Source of the DNA: SHWB01 sp050246875
GTDB taxonomy: Bacteria; Pseudomonadota; Alphaproteobacteria; UBA6615
Assembly (NCBI GenBank): GCA_050246875.1
Contig: JBFWVF010000006.1
Location: 248,001-312,000, forward strand
Length of the DNA stretch: 64,000 bases
Direction of reading: 5' to 3'
Notes under the pieces: generated by a model
Databases searched by the model: none
Seen by the model: only the letters and a program-made list of their open reading frames with translations
What the model was told of the DNA's origin: nothing
Translations under genes and position numbers: made by a program
Shown here: piece by piece, positions 48,845 through 58,193 of the stretch
Position numbering within the stretch: position 1 is the first letter of the stretch
Layout of the letters: every line of letters starts with the position of its first letter

Positions 48845-50029
48845 TCAATTCGTGTGCCGGGTGCCGCGCCGGCCGAGCAGGACCACCATCGCCCCGGTCG
48901 CCGCGACCAGCGCCGCCAGCGCGACGAAGGCGGTCGGCAACCCCACCGCGCGCACCAGCGGCTGCAGCAGGAACGGGGCCGCGAACTGGCCACCGTAGAT
49001 CGCCGTCACGAGGCCGCCGATGACCCGCGCGCGGACTCCAGGCCGCGTCAGCGCCATCAGCCACGTGCTCGAATTGGGAAACATCTGGCTCATGCCGAGG
49101 CCGAACACCGCCAACGCCACGAGGGCCAGCGCCGCGCCATCGGCGAACACCAGCAGCAGATAGCCGAGGGCCACGCCGCCGGCGACAAGGCTGTAGATCC
49201 AGGCGTGCCCCGTGCGGCGGGCGAACCACGGAAAGGCGAACCCGCCGAGCGATTGCAGCAGCATGGACAGGGCAATGGCGACGCCGATGAAGCCGGGACC
49301 ACCGATCGACCGTTCGTCGAACAGGAACGGCAGATTCAACGGCATCTGCATGTACGCCATGCCGGTCACCGCGATCATGGCGTAGATGCCGAGCAGCGCC
49401 GGCCATGGCATCGGAGCGGCGACGGTTGGCGTGCGGATCGCATCCGAAGCGACGACCCGCGGCACGTCGCGTACCCACAGCACGGTCGCGATCGCCAGCG
49501 GCAATGCGATGGCGTGCAGGTAGAAGGGCATCCGCCAGCCGTATTCGGCCAGCGCACCGCCGGCGATCACCATGACCGCGCCGCCGCCGGCCGAACCGAC
49601 GCCGTACCACGCCATGGCCCGCGGCCGCGCCGGTCCGTCGTGCCAGTCGCCAAGCAGGGCCGGCGCCAGCGCATACATCACGCCCATCGCGCCGCCGAGG
49701 ACGAGGCGGCTTGCCAGGATGGCGACGAGGTCGTCCAGCAGCAGCGGCGCGAGGCCGGCCAGCATGAACACCACGGTCGCCGCGATCAGCGGCAGCCGCC
49801 GGCCCGTGCGGTCGGCAAACCAGCCGGCGAGCGGCGCCATGACCGCCAGCAGCGCCGTCGGCAGGGCGACGACAAGACGCGCCAGCAGGTCGATGTCGGG
49901 CGTATCGGCGAAATGACGCACCATCCCGGGCAGGGCCGGCGCGACCAGCGCCATCGTCATGCCCGACATGCCGCCGGTCACCACCAGCGTCGCGTCGCGC
50001 CGGAGGGCAGCGGCCCGGTCGGATGTCAT
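48845..50029 (-). CDS. MFS transporter, tandem copy 1
   Basis: A 394-residue major facilitator, first of three homologous genes in a row. Matching blocks are GWFADRTGRRLPL, GGAMGVMYALAPALLGDWHDG, YMQMPLNLPFLFDERSIGGPG and PNSSTWLMALTRPGVRARVIGG. It follows the beta-lactamase-fold hydrolase by 63 bp, so hydrolase and transporters may share a transcript, for example for export or uptake of an ester or amide. Confidence 0.82.
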   Translation of the reverse strand: MTSDRAAALRRDATLVVTGGMSGMTMALVAPALPGMVRHFADTPDIDLLARLVVALPTALLAVMAPLAGWFADRTGRRLPLIAATVVFMLAGLAPLLLDDLVAILASRLVLGGAMGVMYALAPALLGDWHDGPARPRAMAWYGVGSAGGGAVMVIAGGALAEYGWRMPFYLHAIALPLAIATVLWVRDVPRVVASDAIRTPTVAAPMPWPALLGIYAMIAVTGMAYMQMPLNLPFLFDERSIGGPGFIGVAIALSMLLQSLGGFAFPWFARRTGHAWIYSLVAGGVALGYLLLVFADGAALALVALAVFGLGMSQMFPNSSTWLMALTRPGVRARVIGGLVTAIYGGQFAAPFLLQPLVRAVGLPTAFVALAALVAATGAMVVLLGRRGTRHTN

Positions 50030-50092
50030 GAACGTCCTTCGCGTGAGTGTCGTTGCGATTGCGATCCGCCGGAGCGCCTGGAAGCGGCAACG

Positions 50093-51271
50093 CTAGTCGA
50101 CGCAGGCGAACACCGCCTCGATCACGCTGTTGGTCCGCACCCCGGTCCCGGGCTTCTCGCTCTGCAGGTTGCAGGTAAAGCAGACCGAGAGATTGCGATC
50201 CGGATCGGCGAAAGCGCGCGCGCCGCCCGAGCCGCTGTGGCCGAAGGCGCGCGGATTGGGGCCCATGTAGGAGGTTTCGGGCCAGTTGCGGAAGAAGCCC
50301 ATGGCGCCACGCTGGGCCATGCCGAAGATGGCGTCGGCATTGGCTTCCCACTGGACGGAGGCCGCCCGCTCGACGGCCTCGGACGACAGCAGGCGGACGC
50401 CGTCGAGCGTGCCGCCGCCCGCCAGTGCGGCGTAGGCACGCGCCATCGCCCGCGCTTCGCCGTAGCCGCCGAAGGACGGCACCATGCCGAGGCGCAGCGC
50501 GCGGCCGTTGAGGTCCATCGGCTTCGGCATCGCCTTCCATGCCCGGTGGATCCACGCGTCGGGGTCGGCGATCAGCTTGCCGGTCGGGCTGGGCGCCGGA
50601 GTAGGGCACGGCAGGATGTCGGCGAAACGGTCCCAGTCGGCCTCCTTGCGCCCGATGTGATAGTCGGCGCCGAGTGGACCGAAGATGTTGTCCTCGACGA
50701 AAGCATCGATGCGCTGGCCCGTGACGCGCCGCACCAGTTCGCCGCACAGGTAACCGATGTTGACGGTGTTGTAGCCGCCGCGCGTGCCCGGCTCCCACGC
50801 CGGCACCTGCGCTTCGATGTTGCGGATCATGGCGTCGTAGTCGAACACGTCACCCGGCTTGCCCGCGTCCTGGAAATGAACCCCGCAATTGTGCGAGACG
50901 ATGTGTCGGACGAGCACCTTTTCCTTGCCGGCCTGCGCGAACTCCGGCCAGTAGCGCGCGACCGGCGCGTCGAGATCGACCTTGCCGCGATCGGCGAGGA
51001 TATGCACCGACAGCGCGCACATGCTTTTGGCGATGGAATACATCGCGACGATGGAGTTCTCGCGCCACGGCCGCGTCCGCGCCGCATCGAGGTGGCCGCC
51101 CCAGATATCGACGACCTTGCGGCCCTGGAAGTACACGCAGACCGCGCTGCCATGCTCGCCGCGGCGGGCGAAGTTCTCCTCCAGCGCCTCACGCACCGCG
51201 GCGAAGCGCGGTTCGCACTGGCCCTCGACACGAACGGCAGGTATGGCCTCGGCCCTTGCGGTGGCGGTCAT
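50093..51271 (-). CDS. Serine hydrolase of the beta-lactamase / esterase EstB family
   Basis: A 392-residue penicillin-binding-protein-fold hydrolase. Nucleophile Ser79 and Lys82 stand in MYSIAKS (S-x-x-K), the Tyr motif is in RGGYNTVNIGY, and HSGSGGARAF replaces the KTG box. No signal peptide is seen, so it is probably cytoplasmic, as with EstB-type esterases. It precedes three MFS genes on the same strand, suggesting linked transport and hydrolysis. The substrate is unknown. Confidence 0.8.
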   Translation of the reverse strand: MTATARAEAIPAVRVEGQCEPRFAAVREALEENFARRGEHGSAVCVYFQGRKVVDIWGGHLDAARTRPWRENSIVAMYSIAKSMCALSVHILADRGKVDLDAPVARYWPEFAQAGKEKVLVRHIVSHNCGVHFQDAGKPGDVFDYDAMIRNIEAQVPAWEPGTRGGYNTVNIGYLCGELVRRVTGQRIDAFVEDNIFGPLGADYHIGRKEADWDRFADILPCPTPAPSPTGKLIADPDAWIHRAWKAMPKPMDLNGRALRLGMVPSFGGYGEARAMARAYAALAGGGTLDGVRLLSSEAVERAASVQWEANADAIFGMAQRGAMGFFRNWPETSYMGPNPRAFGHSGSGGARAFADPDRNLSVCFTCNLQSEKPGTGVRTNSVIEAVFACVD

Positions 51272-51344
51272 GGCGTTTCTCCGTCGGCTTGGTTGACGGC
51301 ATTGGACGGCAACCCGGCGGGCCGCGCAAGGCCGGCCCCGGCGG

Positions 51345-52004
51345 TCAGCCGCCCTTGCCGTCGCGCCACGCCAGCAGCACGGCCATCTGCTCCTCGGTCA
51401 GCATCAGGGTGCAGGGCGGGCGCGGCGCGCCGTCCGTGTCGGCATGCTCGCACACCGCGTCGCCGTCGCGCGGCGCGCTCCAGCCCGCCAGCGACCAGCG
51501 CCCGCCCGCGCGACTGAAGATCAGCAGGCGGTCCGCGGCGGCGCGCTCGAGGCAGGCGACCGGCTCGCGCCCGGGCGGACAGGCGGCCACGGCCAGACGC
51601 TGGAATGCCAGAGGGCTGCGGGTCCACTCAGGCGCGCCGTCGGGCGCTGCCGCGGCATCGAGGGTCGCCTCCTCCGCGGGTAGCAGGCGAACGACGATGC
51701 GTGTGCCGGGCGGCGCCGTGCCGGTACCCGGTGGAAAGCGGACGTCGGCGACGCCGACCTGCGCGCACAGCGCCGGGTTGGCGCGCCACAGACAGGCCAG
51801 CCAGGTCTCGGCCGCACAGGCCGGCGTTTCTCCGAGATCGGCGCAGGCGCTGTCGCCGAACTTCGCGCCCGAGTGCACGCGCACCACGGCGCGAACCGCG
51901 TCGGGAGCCGGCGGTGGCGGCATTTCCTGTGCGTCCTGTGCCGTGGCGGCCGCCCACGACAGCAGCAGCTGCAGCGAGACCAGAAGGATCCGCACCGTCC
52001 TCAT
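51345..52004 (-). CDS. Secreted cysteine-rich protein of unknown function
   Basis: A 219-residue protein with a signal peptide of about 22 residues (MRTVRILLVSLQLLLSWAAA). Eight cysteines are spread through the mature part, an even number compatible with disulfides in the periplasm. The region APPGTRIVVRLLPAE and the tail EEQMAVLLAWRDGKGG match no family I recognise. Its ATG overlaps the stop of the upstream M23-like gene by four bases. Confidence 0.6.
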   Translation of the reverse strand: MRTVRILLVSLQLLLSWAAATAQDAQEMPPPPAPDAVRAVVRVHSGAKFGDSACADLGETPACAAETWLACLWRANPALCAQVGVADVRFPPGTGTAPPGTRIVVRLLPAEEATLDAAAAPDGAPEWTRSPLAFQRLAVAACPPGREPVACLERAAADRLLIFSRAGGRWSLAGWSAPRDGDAVCEHADTDGAPRPPCTLMLTEEQMAVLLAWRDGKGG

Positions 52005-52495
52005 CGCGGCTTGCCGTCGTCGGGCGGGCCTGCGGGCGCAATGACTTCGGATGGATCGATCCGTTCGCTGCCGCGAAAGACCTCGACATGCAACTGCGCC
52101 GACGGCGCTCCCGGCCAGCGTCGGCGGACATCGGCGATCACGCCGAGAACGCTCTGCCCTCCGACAACCGTATCGCCCGGCGCCAAAGTGTCGACCTGAA
52201 TGTAGAAGATGCGGAACGCCAGCCCGGCGTGATGCTGATGCCCGATGATGTGGACGACGGCCGGCGCCGGCAGGCCCGCCGTCGGCACATCGACCGCGCC
52301 GATCGCGAAGACCGTGCCGTCGATGGGCGACACCACGGGCTGGCCCGGCGCGGCGGGCACATCGAGGCCGTTGTGGTACCACGGCCAGCGCTCCGGCCAT
52401 GTGCCGCGTGCCTGCGTGTCGTCCGCCCGCGCGGGCGCCGCCACGGCGCTGGCCGCCAGCCAGCCGAAAATCGCCGCGATCGCAAGATGTTTCAT
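52001..52495 (-). CDS. Small secreted M23-like protein with incomplete active site
   Basis: A 164-residue exported protein. The signal peptide (residues 1-24) is followed by a LytM-like fold. HNGLDVPAAPGQPVVSPIDG supplies the first His and Asp metal ligands, and QLHVEVF supplies the last His. The other His of the HxH motif is Gln, and the usual YAH-type His is absent (IFYIQVD). The metal might still bind, but catalysis is doubtful. It overlaps both neighbours by four bases, within a set with a 5'-nucleotidase. Confidence 0.68.
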   Translation of the reverse strand: MKHLAIAAIFGWLAASAVAAPARADDTQARGTWPERWPWYHNGLDVPAAPGQPVVSPIDGTVFAIGAVDVPTAGLPAPAVVHIIGHQHHAGLAFRIFYIQVDTLAPGDTVVGGQSVLGVIADVRRRWPGAPSAQLHVEVFRGSERIDPSEVIAPAGPPDDGKPR

Positions 52496-54111
52496 GGCGT
52501 GGCGATCCGGCCATCGCGCCGTACGTTCACGGCACCGTCCCGCGCGAACCGCTCGACCACCGCATCCTCGACGCCGGGACCGAAATCGACAGGGTCGATG
52601 GCCGCCTCTGCCAGCATGCGGAAGCCATCGCCGCCGCCGCGCAGGAAATCGTTGGTCACCACACGATAGATCGCCGCTGGGTTCACCGGCTGCCAGTGTT
52701 CGGCCGCCTCGCGCACCTCGACATGCTGCAGGCGGCTGCCCGGCGGCCGCGACGGATCCCAGACATAGCGGAGTCCGGCGACCTGCAGGAAAGCGCCGCT
52801 GCCCGCCTCGGTGCGGCCGACGCCGTGTTCCAGTGCCGCCACAAGGTCGGCGCCGAGCAGGCCGAAAATGGAAATCGTGTTCTGGAACGGCAGCACGGTG
52901 AGGACATCGCCCATCGTCACCGGGCCGGCGCGCAGCGAGGCGCGAATGCCGCCGCCATTCTGCAAGGCGATCTGCGCGCCCTGCGGACGCATGCGGGCCA
53001 GCATCGCCTCGGCGACCAGATTGCCCATCTCGCATTCGCGCGCCCGGCAGGCGGCCCGGTCGCCGTCGATGTCGGCCACGGCCATGCCAACCCTCCGCGC
53101 CCGGAGCCCGGCGATCGGCTGCAGCAGTTCCGTGACCTTCGCGGCGACCGCGGCGTCTTCCGGCGTCCCTGCATCGAGCGGAATCGCCCGGCCGGCGATG
53201 GCCACGACCTGGCCGTCGTCGTCGAAGTCGAGATCGAGACGCCCGAGATAGCGACCGAAGGCATAGGCGGTGACGACGGGGACGGTCTCGCGTGCCGGCC
53301 CCCGCGCAAGTAGCGGGTAGGGCAACCCTGCGCCGTCGGCATCGTCACCCATGCGGCTGTGACTGTGGCCGCCGACAATCGCGTCGATGCCCTCGACATC
53401 GCGCGCGAGCAACCGGTCCGCGTGGATGCCGACATGGGTGAGCGCGATGATCTTGTTCACCCCCGCGGCCGTCAGGCGGGCGGCTTCGTCGCGCAGCGAC
53501 GCCGCGGGCGACAGGAAGCGCACGCTGTCGCCGCCATTCGAGATTTCGGCCGTGCTTTCGGTCACGGCACCGATCACGGCGATGCGCTGGCCGTCGCGCT
53601 CGACGATCGTCGAGGCTGCGAGCCGCCCGCCCAGCGGCGAGCCCGCGGCCGGGACGACGTTGGCGGCGAGCACGGGGAAATCCGCGAGGTCGACGAAGCG
53701 GGCCAGTTCCGCCGGGCCACCGTCGAACTCGTGATTGCCCAGCGCCATGGCGTCGAAGCCGATCAGGTTCATCACCGCCGCCGCGTCCTCGCCGCGCCAG
53801 TGGGTGTAGATCAGCGAGCCCTGGAACTGGTCGCCGGCCGACAGCACGACGGCGCTGCGCCCGGCCGCCTGTGCCGCCGCGCGCTCGCGGGCGATGGCGC
53901 TGGTGAGGCGGGCCGCGCCACCAAAGCAGTCCGGCCCGTCGCGCTCGGCCGGCCGGCAGGTCGCGTCGAACCTGTCGACCGGCTCGTAGCGGGCGTGAAA
54001 GTCGTTGATGTGGAGGATGGTCAGGCGGGTGCCGGCCGCCGCCGCCGACGCGACGAGGGCGAGCCCGCAGACGGCGACGGCAAGGACGACGAGACATCGG
54101 GCCCGCCACAT
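52492..54111 (-). CDS. Periplasmic bifunctional metallophosphatase / 5'-nucleotidase
   Basis: A 539-residue UshA-type enzyme that splits nucleotides or related phosphoesters outside the inner membrane. The signal peptide is residues 1-26. Metallophosphatase motifs: HINDFHARYEP, VLSAGDQFQGS, ALGNHEFDGG, ALTHVGIHAD and GGHSHSRMG. The C-terminal substrate domain has ALQNGGGIRASLRAG and FLRGGGDGFRML. It starts 27 bp after cobT and overlaps the next gene, placing phosphate release with two small secreted proteins. Confidence 0.87.
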   Translation of the reverse strand: MWRARCLVVLAVAVCGLALVASAAAAGTRLTILHINDFHARYEPVDRFDATCRPAERDGPDCFGGAARLTSAIARERAAAQAAGRSAVVLSAGDQFQGSLIYTHWRGEDAAAVMNLIGFDAMALGNHEFDGGPAELARFVDLADFPVLAANVVPAAGSPLGGRLAASTIVERDGQRIAVIGAVTESTAEISNGGDSVRFLSPAASLRDEAARLTAAGVNKIIALTHVGIHADRLLARDVEGIDAIVGGHSHSRMGDDADGAGLPYPLLARGPARETVPVVTAYAFGRYLGRLDLDFDDDGQVVAIAGRAIPLDAGTPEDAAVAAKVTELLQPIAGLRARRVGMAVADIDGDRAACRARECEMGNLVAEAMLARMRPQGAQIALQNGGGIRASLRAGPVTMGDVLTVLPFQNTISIFGLLGADLVAALEHGVGRTEAGSGAFLQVAGLRYVWDPSRPPGSRLQHVEVREAAEHWQPVNPAAIYRVVTNDFLRGGGDGFRMLAEAAIDPVDFGPGVEDAVVERFARDGAVNVRRDGRIATP

Positions 54112-54138
54112 GGCGCGACCTCCCTCCCGGCCAGCAGT

Positions 54139-56025
54139 TCAGGCGGCGCGCTGCCCGCCCCGCCGACGCGGCGCACGCGCCGGCGCGGCCTCCCCGTCCT
54201 CCTCGTCGAACAGCGACGCGAGCTGGTCGAGCATCGTGCCGCCGAGCTGTTCGGCATCGACGATGGTGACGGCCCGCTTGTAGTAGCGTGTCACGTCATG
54301 GCCGATGCCGATGGCGATCAGTTCGACCGGCGACATCGTCTCGATCCACTCAATGACACGGCGCAGGTGCCGCTCGAGATAGTTGCCGGGGTTCACCGAC
54401 AACGTCGAATCGTCGACCGGCGCGCCGTCCGAGATGACCATGAGGATGCGCCGCTGCTCCGGCCGCGCGATCAGTCGCTCGTGCGCCCACAGCAGCGCCT
54501 CGCCGTCGATGTTCTCCTTGAGCAGCCCCTCGCGCAGCATCAGGCCGAGGCTCTTGCGCGCGCGTCGCCAGGGCGCGTCGGCCGACTTGTAGATGATATG
54601 GCGCAGGTCGTTGAGGCGGCCGGGATTGGAGGGCTTGCCGTCGGCGAGCCACTTCTCGCGGCTCTGGCCGCCCTTCCAGGCCCGCGTCGTGAAGCCGAGG
54701 ATCTCGACTTTCACGCCGCAGCGTTCGAGCGTGCGGGCGAGGATGTCGGCACTCATCGCCGCCACCGAAATGGGCCGGCCGCGCATCGAGCCCGAATTGT
54801 CGATCAGCAGCGAGACGACGGTGTCGCGGAAGCGGGTGTCCTTCTCCTGCTTGTAGGTCAGCGGATGCATGGGGTTGGCGACGATGCGGGCGAGCCGCGC
54901 CGTGTCCAGCATGCCTTCCTCGAGGTCGAAGTCCCACGACCGCATCTGCTTGGCCATCAGCCGGCGCTGCAGCCGATTGGCGAGGCGCGAGATGACCGAC
55001 TGCAGGCTCGAAAGCTGCTGGTCGAGCTGCTGGCGCAGACGCGTCAACTCGTCCGGGTCGCACAGATCCTCGGCGTCGACGATCTCGTCGTAGGTGGTGC
55101 ACCAGGCGCGATAGAGCTGCGCGTCGGGCTGGTTGTGCCAGCCTTCCGGGGGCCGCCATGGCCGGCCCGGCTCCTCGGGATCCTCGTCGCCGGTGCCGGG
55201 CTGCAGGTCGCCATCGCCCTCCTGCATCTCGGCCTCGGCGTCCTCGGAATCCTCGCCGGCGTCCTGCTGCTCGCCGGCCGCCTCCATCGACGCCTGCTCG
55301 GCGTCGCCCTCGGCGTCGCCGGACTCGCTGCCCTGGCTGTCGGTGTCGTCCTCGCCCTCGCCGTCATTGTCCTCCGGATCGGCGACCAGATCGTCGTCGG
55401 CAAGGCCGAGGTCGACAATCATGCGGCGCACGAGGTCGGCATAGGCCTGCTGGTCGTGCAACCGGTCGGTGAGGGTGGCTAGCTGGGCACCGATCTTCGA
55501 CTCGACCCAGGGCCGCCACAGGTCGACCATCTGCCGTGCCGAAGGTGGCGGCGGCGCGCCGGTCAAGGTCTCGCGCGCCAGCATGGCGACCGCCTCCGCG
55601 AGCGGCGCCTGGTCGCGCTCGGTAATGCGCGCGTACCCGTGGCTGCGGCAGCGATCTTCCAGCGCGGCACCAAGATTGCCGGCGAGTCCGATCATGCGGC
55701 GCGCACCGATGGCCTCGACGCGTGCCTGTTCCACCGCGTCGTAGAGCGCGCGCGCAGCCGGCGCCGCCGGCACGCGCGCACCGTGCAATTTGGCATCGTG
55801 GTAGCGCAGCCGCAGGGCCATCGCGTCGGCTTCGCCGCGAACCACGCCGACCTCGTCGGCCGGCAGGTCGCGGGCGGGCAGCGGCAGGCGCGCTTCCTTG
55901 CCGCGCAATTGTGGCGGATCAGGCGAGAAGGCGACGTTCAGTTCCGGCTCGCGGGCGATCGCCCGCATCGCCGCCGCTGTCACGCGGCGGAATTCCTCGA
56001 CAGGTCCGTCACGATTGGCGGCCAT
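54139..56025 (-). CDS. cobT: Cobaltochelatase subunit CobT
   Basis: A 628-residue chaperone subunit of the aerobic cobaltochelatase, acting with CobS to load Co2+ through CobN in cobalamin synthesis. The N-terminal domain is followed by a very acidic middle stretch (about 215-300, with many Asp and Glu). A C-terminal von Willebrand A domain has the MIDAS motif DNSGSMRG. cobS lies 15 bp upstream. No cobN is in this window. Similar subunits also occur outside cobalamin synthesis, but the pairing is typical. Confidence 0.9.
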   Translation of the reverse strand: MAANRDGPVEEFRRVTAAAMRAIAREPELNVAFSPDPPQLRGKEARLPLPARDLPADEVGVVRGEADAMALRLRYHDAKLHGARVPAAPAARALYDAVEQARVEAIGARRMIGLAGNLGAALEDRCRSHGYARITERDQAPLAEAVAMLARETLTGAPPPPSARQMVDLWRPWVESKIGAQLATLTDRLHDQQAYADLVRRMIVDLGLADDDLVADPEDNDGEGEDDTDSQGSESGDAEGDAEQASMEAAGEQQDAGEDSEDAEAEMQEGDGDLQPGTGDEDPEEPGRPWRPPEGWHNQPDAQLYRAWCTTYDEIVDAEDLCDPDELTRLRQQLDQQLSSLQSVISRLANRLQRRLMAKQMRSWDFDLEEGMLDTARLARIVANPMHPLTYKQEKDTRFRDTVVSLLIDNSGSMRGRPISVAAMSADILARTLERCGVKVEILGFTTRAWKGGQSREKWLADGKPSNPGRLNDLRHIIYKSADAPWRRARKSLGLMLREGLLKENIDGEALLWAHERLIARPEQRRILMVISDGAPVDDSTLSVNPGNYLERHLRRVIEWIETMSPVELIAIGIGHDVTRYYKRAVTIVDAEQLGGTMLDQLASLFDEEDGEAAPARAPRRRGGQRAA

Positions 56026-56040
56026 GGCCCCGCGCCTTTG

Positions 56041-57057
56041 CTACTGCCGGCGCGGCGCCTTGACGACCCCGCCTTCCAGCTCGGTGCCGAAACAGCGCTG
56101 GTAGTATTCGGCGACGGTGGTGCGCTCGACCTCGTCGCACTTGTTGAGGAAGGTCAGGCGAAAAGCCAGCGACACCGACTTGAAGATGCGCGCGTTCTCG
56201 GCCCAGGTGATGCAGGTGCGCGGGGACATGACGGTCGAGATGTCGCCGGCGACGAAGCCGGCGCGAGTCAGCTCGGCCGTCGCCACCATGGCCCGGATGG
56301 TCTTGCGGCCCTCGTCGTTGTCGAACTCGGGCGACTTGGCCAGCACGATCGCCACTTCCTCGTCGAAATCGAGGTAGTTGAGCGTGACGACGATATTCCA
56401 GCGATCCATCTGCGCCTGATTGATCTGCTGGATGCCGTGATAGAGCCCCGTCGTGTCGCCCAGACCGACCGAGTTGGCGGTAGCGAACAGGCGGAACGAG
56501 CGGTGCGAGCGCAGCACCTTGTTCTGGTCGAGCAGCGTCATCTTGCCGTCGGCCTCCAGCACGCGCTGGATGACGAACATCACGTCGGGCCGGCCAGCGT
56601 CGTACTCGTCGAACACCAGTGCGCAGGGGTTCTGCAGCGCCCAGGGCAGCAGGCCTTCGCGGAACTCCGTCACCTGCTTGCCGTCGCGCAGGACGATGGC
56701 GTCCTTGCCTATCAGGTCGATGCGGCTGATGTGACTGTCGAGGTTGACGCGCACGCACGGCCAGTTGAGGCGCGCGGCGACCTGCTCGATGTGCGTCGAC
56801 TTGCCGGTGCCGTGATAGCCCTGCACCAGCACCCGCCGGTTGTGGGCGAAGCCGGCGAGGATGGCCAGCGTCGTGTCGTGGTCGAAGCGATAGGCCTCGT
56901 CGACGTCCGGCACGAACTCCGTCGTCTGCGAATAGGCCGGCACCTCCATGTCGGAGTCGATGCCGAAGATCTGGCGCACCGACGCCTTGATGTCCGGTGC
57001 CGCCGGCAGATCGATCGCCGCGGAGTGTTCGGTCCCGCTTGTCGTTGTCGCACTCAT
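56041..57057 (-). CDS. cobS: Cobaltochelatase ATPase subunit CobS
   Basis: A 338-residue AAA+ ATPase. Walker A is GYHGTGKSTHIEQ, Walker B region ALVFDEYDAGRPD, and sensor-1 region LFATANSVGLGD. The N-terminal block IFGIDSDMEVPAYSQTTEFVPDVDEAYRFD is characteristic of CobS. It forms rings with CobT that drive cobalt insertion. Order J-domain gene, cobS, cobT with bolA divergent is common in alphaproteobacteria. Confidence 0.92.
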   Translation of the reverse strand: MSATTTSGTEHSAAIDLPAAPDIKASVRQIFGIDSDMEVPAYSQTTEFVPDVDEAYRFDHDTTLAILAGFAHNRRVLVQGYHGTGKSTHIEQVAARLNWPCVRVNLDSHISRIDLIGKDAIVLRDGKQVTEFREGLLPWALQNPCALVFDEYDAGRPDVMFVIQRVLEADGKMTLLDQNKVLRSHRSFRLFATANSVGLGDTTGLYHGIQQINQAQMDRWNIVVTLNYLDFDEEVAIVLAKSPEFDNDEGRKTIRAMVATAELTRAGFVAGDISTVMSPRTCITWAENARIFKSVSLAFRLTFLNKCDEVERTTVAEYYQRCFGTELEGGVVKAPRRQ

Positions 57058-57111
57058 GAAATCATCCGGTGTTGCGGCGGTGGGGCAGTTGCGGACTTCG
57101 GCCCTGCGGCT

Positions 57112-57663
57112 TCAGCCCGCCGCCGCCATCAGCGTGCTGTAGGCGGCATTGATCGCCTTCAGGCGTTCCTCCGCCTGCTTGCTGCCGCCATTGGCGTCGG
57201 GGTGGTGGCGTTTGACCAGTTCCTTATAGCGGCTTTTTATCATTTCGACAGTCACCGGTGGTGCCAGTTCCATCACCGCCAGCGCCTTGCCCTCCGGCGT
57301 GTTGGTGGCGACCCGGCGCTCAGCCTCCGGCTCGACAGGCTCGTCGAACAGGCCGAAGCGGTCGGCGAGGCGCCACCAGCGCCCGCCCATGCGCTTGCCG
57401 AGCGGCCAGGTTGGGCGGTGCCAGGTCGTATCGCCGCGCAATTCGCGGTCGATCTCGGATTCGCTCATGCCGGCATAGTAGTTCCACCCGGCATTGTACG
57501 CGCGGACGTGGTCGAGGCAGAACCAGAACCACTCGCCCGGCTGGCGTGGCGAGCGTGGTGCACGGAACTCTCCCGACCGCCGGCAACCGGCATGATCGCA
57601 CTGCCGCGGCGGCAAGGCCGGGTCGACGAAAAGCGGGTCTGGCATCACGGGTTTGCGCGACAT
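57112..57663 (-). CDS. J-domain (DnaJ-like) protein upstream of cobS
   Basis: A 183-residue co-chaperone with its J domain at the C-terminus (VTVEMIKSRYKELVKRHHPDANGGSKQAEERLKAINAAY shortened to its HPD core in VKRHHPDANGG). The N-terminal part has CDHAGCRRSGEFRAP and WFCLDHVRAYN, a possible zinc-binding pair. Found next to cobST in many alphaproteobacteria, so it may help assemble the chelatase. ATG at 57663 is preferred to the longer open frame. Divergent from bolA with 80 bp between. Confidence 0.85.
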   Translation of the reverse strand: MSRKPVMPDPLFVDPALPPRQCDHAGCRRSGEFRAPRSPRQPGEWFWFCLDHVRAYNAGWNYYAGMSESEIDRELRGDTTWHRPTWPLGKRMGGRWWRLADRFGLFDEPVEPEAERRVATNTPEGKALAVMELAPPVTVEMIKSRYKELVKRHHPDANGGSKQAEERLKAINAAYSTLMAAAG

Positions 57664-57743
57664 CTGCCAAATATGAAAGGATCGCCTGCGGGTGGCAAGC
57701 GCATGCCCGCCGCACCCGCCGAGCCCGATAGGATGCCGCCGCC

Positions 57744-58043
57744 GTGACCGTCGCCGCCGCGATTCGCGACAAGATTTCCCGCGCCCTCCAGCCGTCGCAC
57801 GTCGAACTCGTCGACGATTCCGCCCGCCACGCAGGCCATGCGGGCGCGCGCGAGGGCGGCGAGACACACTTCAATCTTCTGGTCGTCGCCGCTGCTTTCG
57901 CCGGCCACGGTCGCGTGGCGCGCCAGCGCATGGTCTATGCCGCCCTGGCCGAGGAACTCGCCGGGCCCGTGCATGCCCTCGCCGTGCGTGCGCTGACGCC
58001 GGAGGAGGCACGCGCGGCCGGAATGCTGTTGAAGCCGTCTTGA
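57744..58043 (+). CDS. bolA: BolA family protein
   Basis: A 99-residue BolA-fold protein: IRDKISRALQPSHVELVDDSARHAGHAG, then the conserved ETHFNLLVVAAAFAGHGRVARQRMVYAALAEEL segment in which the RVARQRMVY core is diagnostic. BolA proteins partner with monothiol glutaredoxins in iron-sulfur handling. His in HAGH and the later His-containing loop could ligate a shared cluster. Divergent from the J-domain gene. Confidence 0.88.
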   Translation: MTVAAAIRDKISRALQPSHVELVDDSARHAGHAGAREGGETHFNLLVVAAAFAGHGRVARQRMVYAALAEELAGPVHALAVRALTPEEARAAGMLLKPS

Positions 58044-58193
58044 ACCGACTGTATCGTACAAGCGTAGGGCGCGTGGTCACGATGGAAACTAAACCATCGC
58101 GTTCAGGAGACCGCGGCCGACCCCGGCAGCGCCCAGGCGGGTGGTCGATTACCGCAGACGCGGCATCCGCCGGGGGGAGGGAGCCCGCCGGGT

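Noticed and set aside
46316..50029. MFS triplication as an assembly artefact
   Set aside because: The three genes differ throughout their proteins and their junctions differ, so they are not copies of one sequence.
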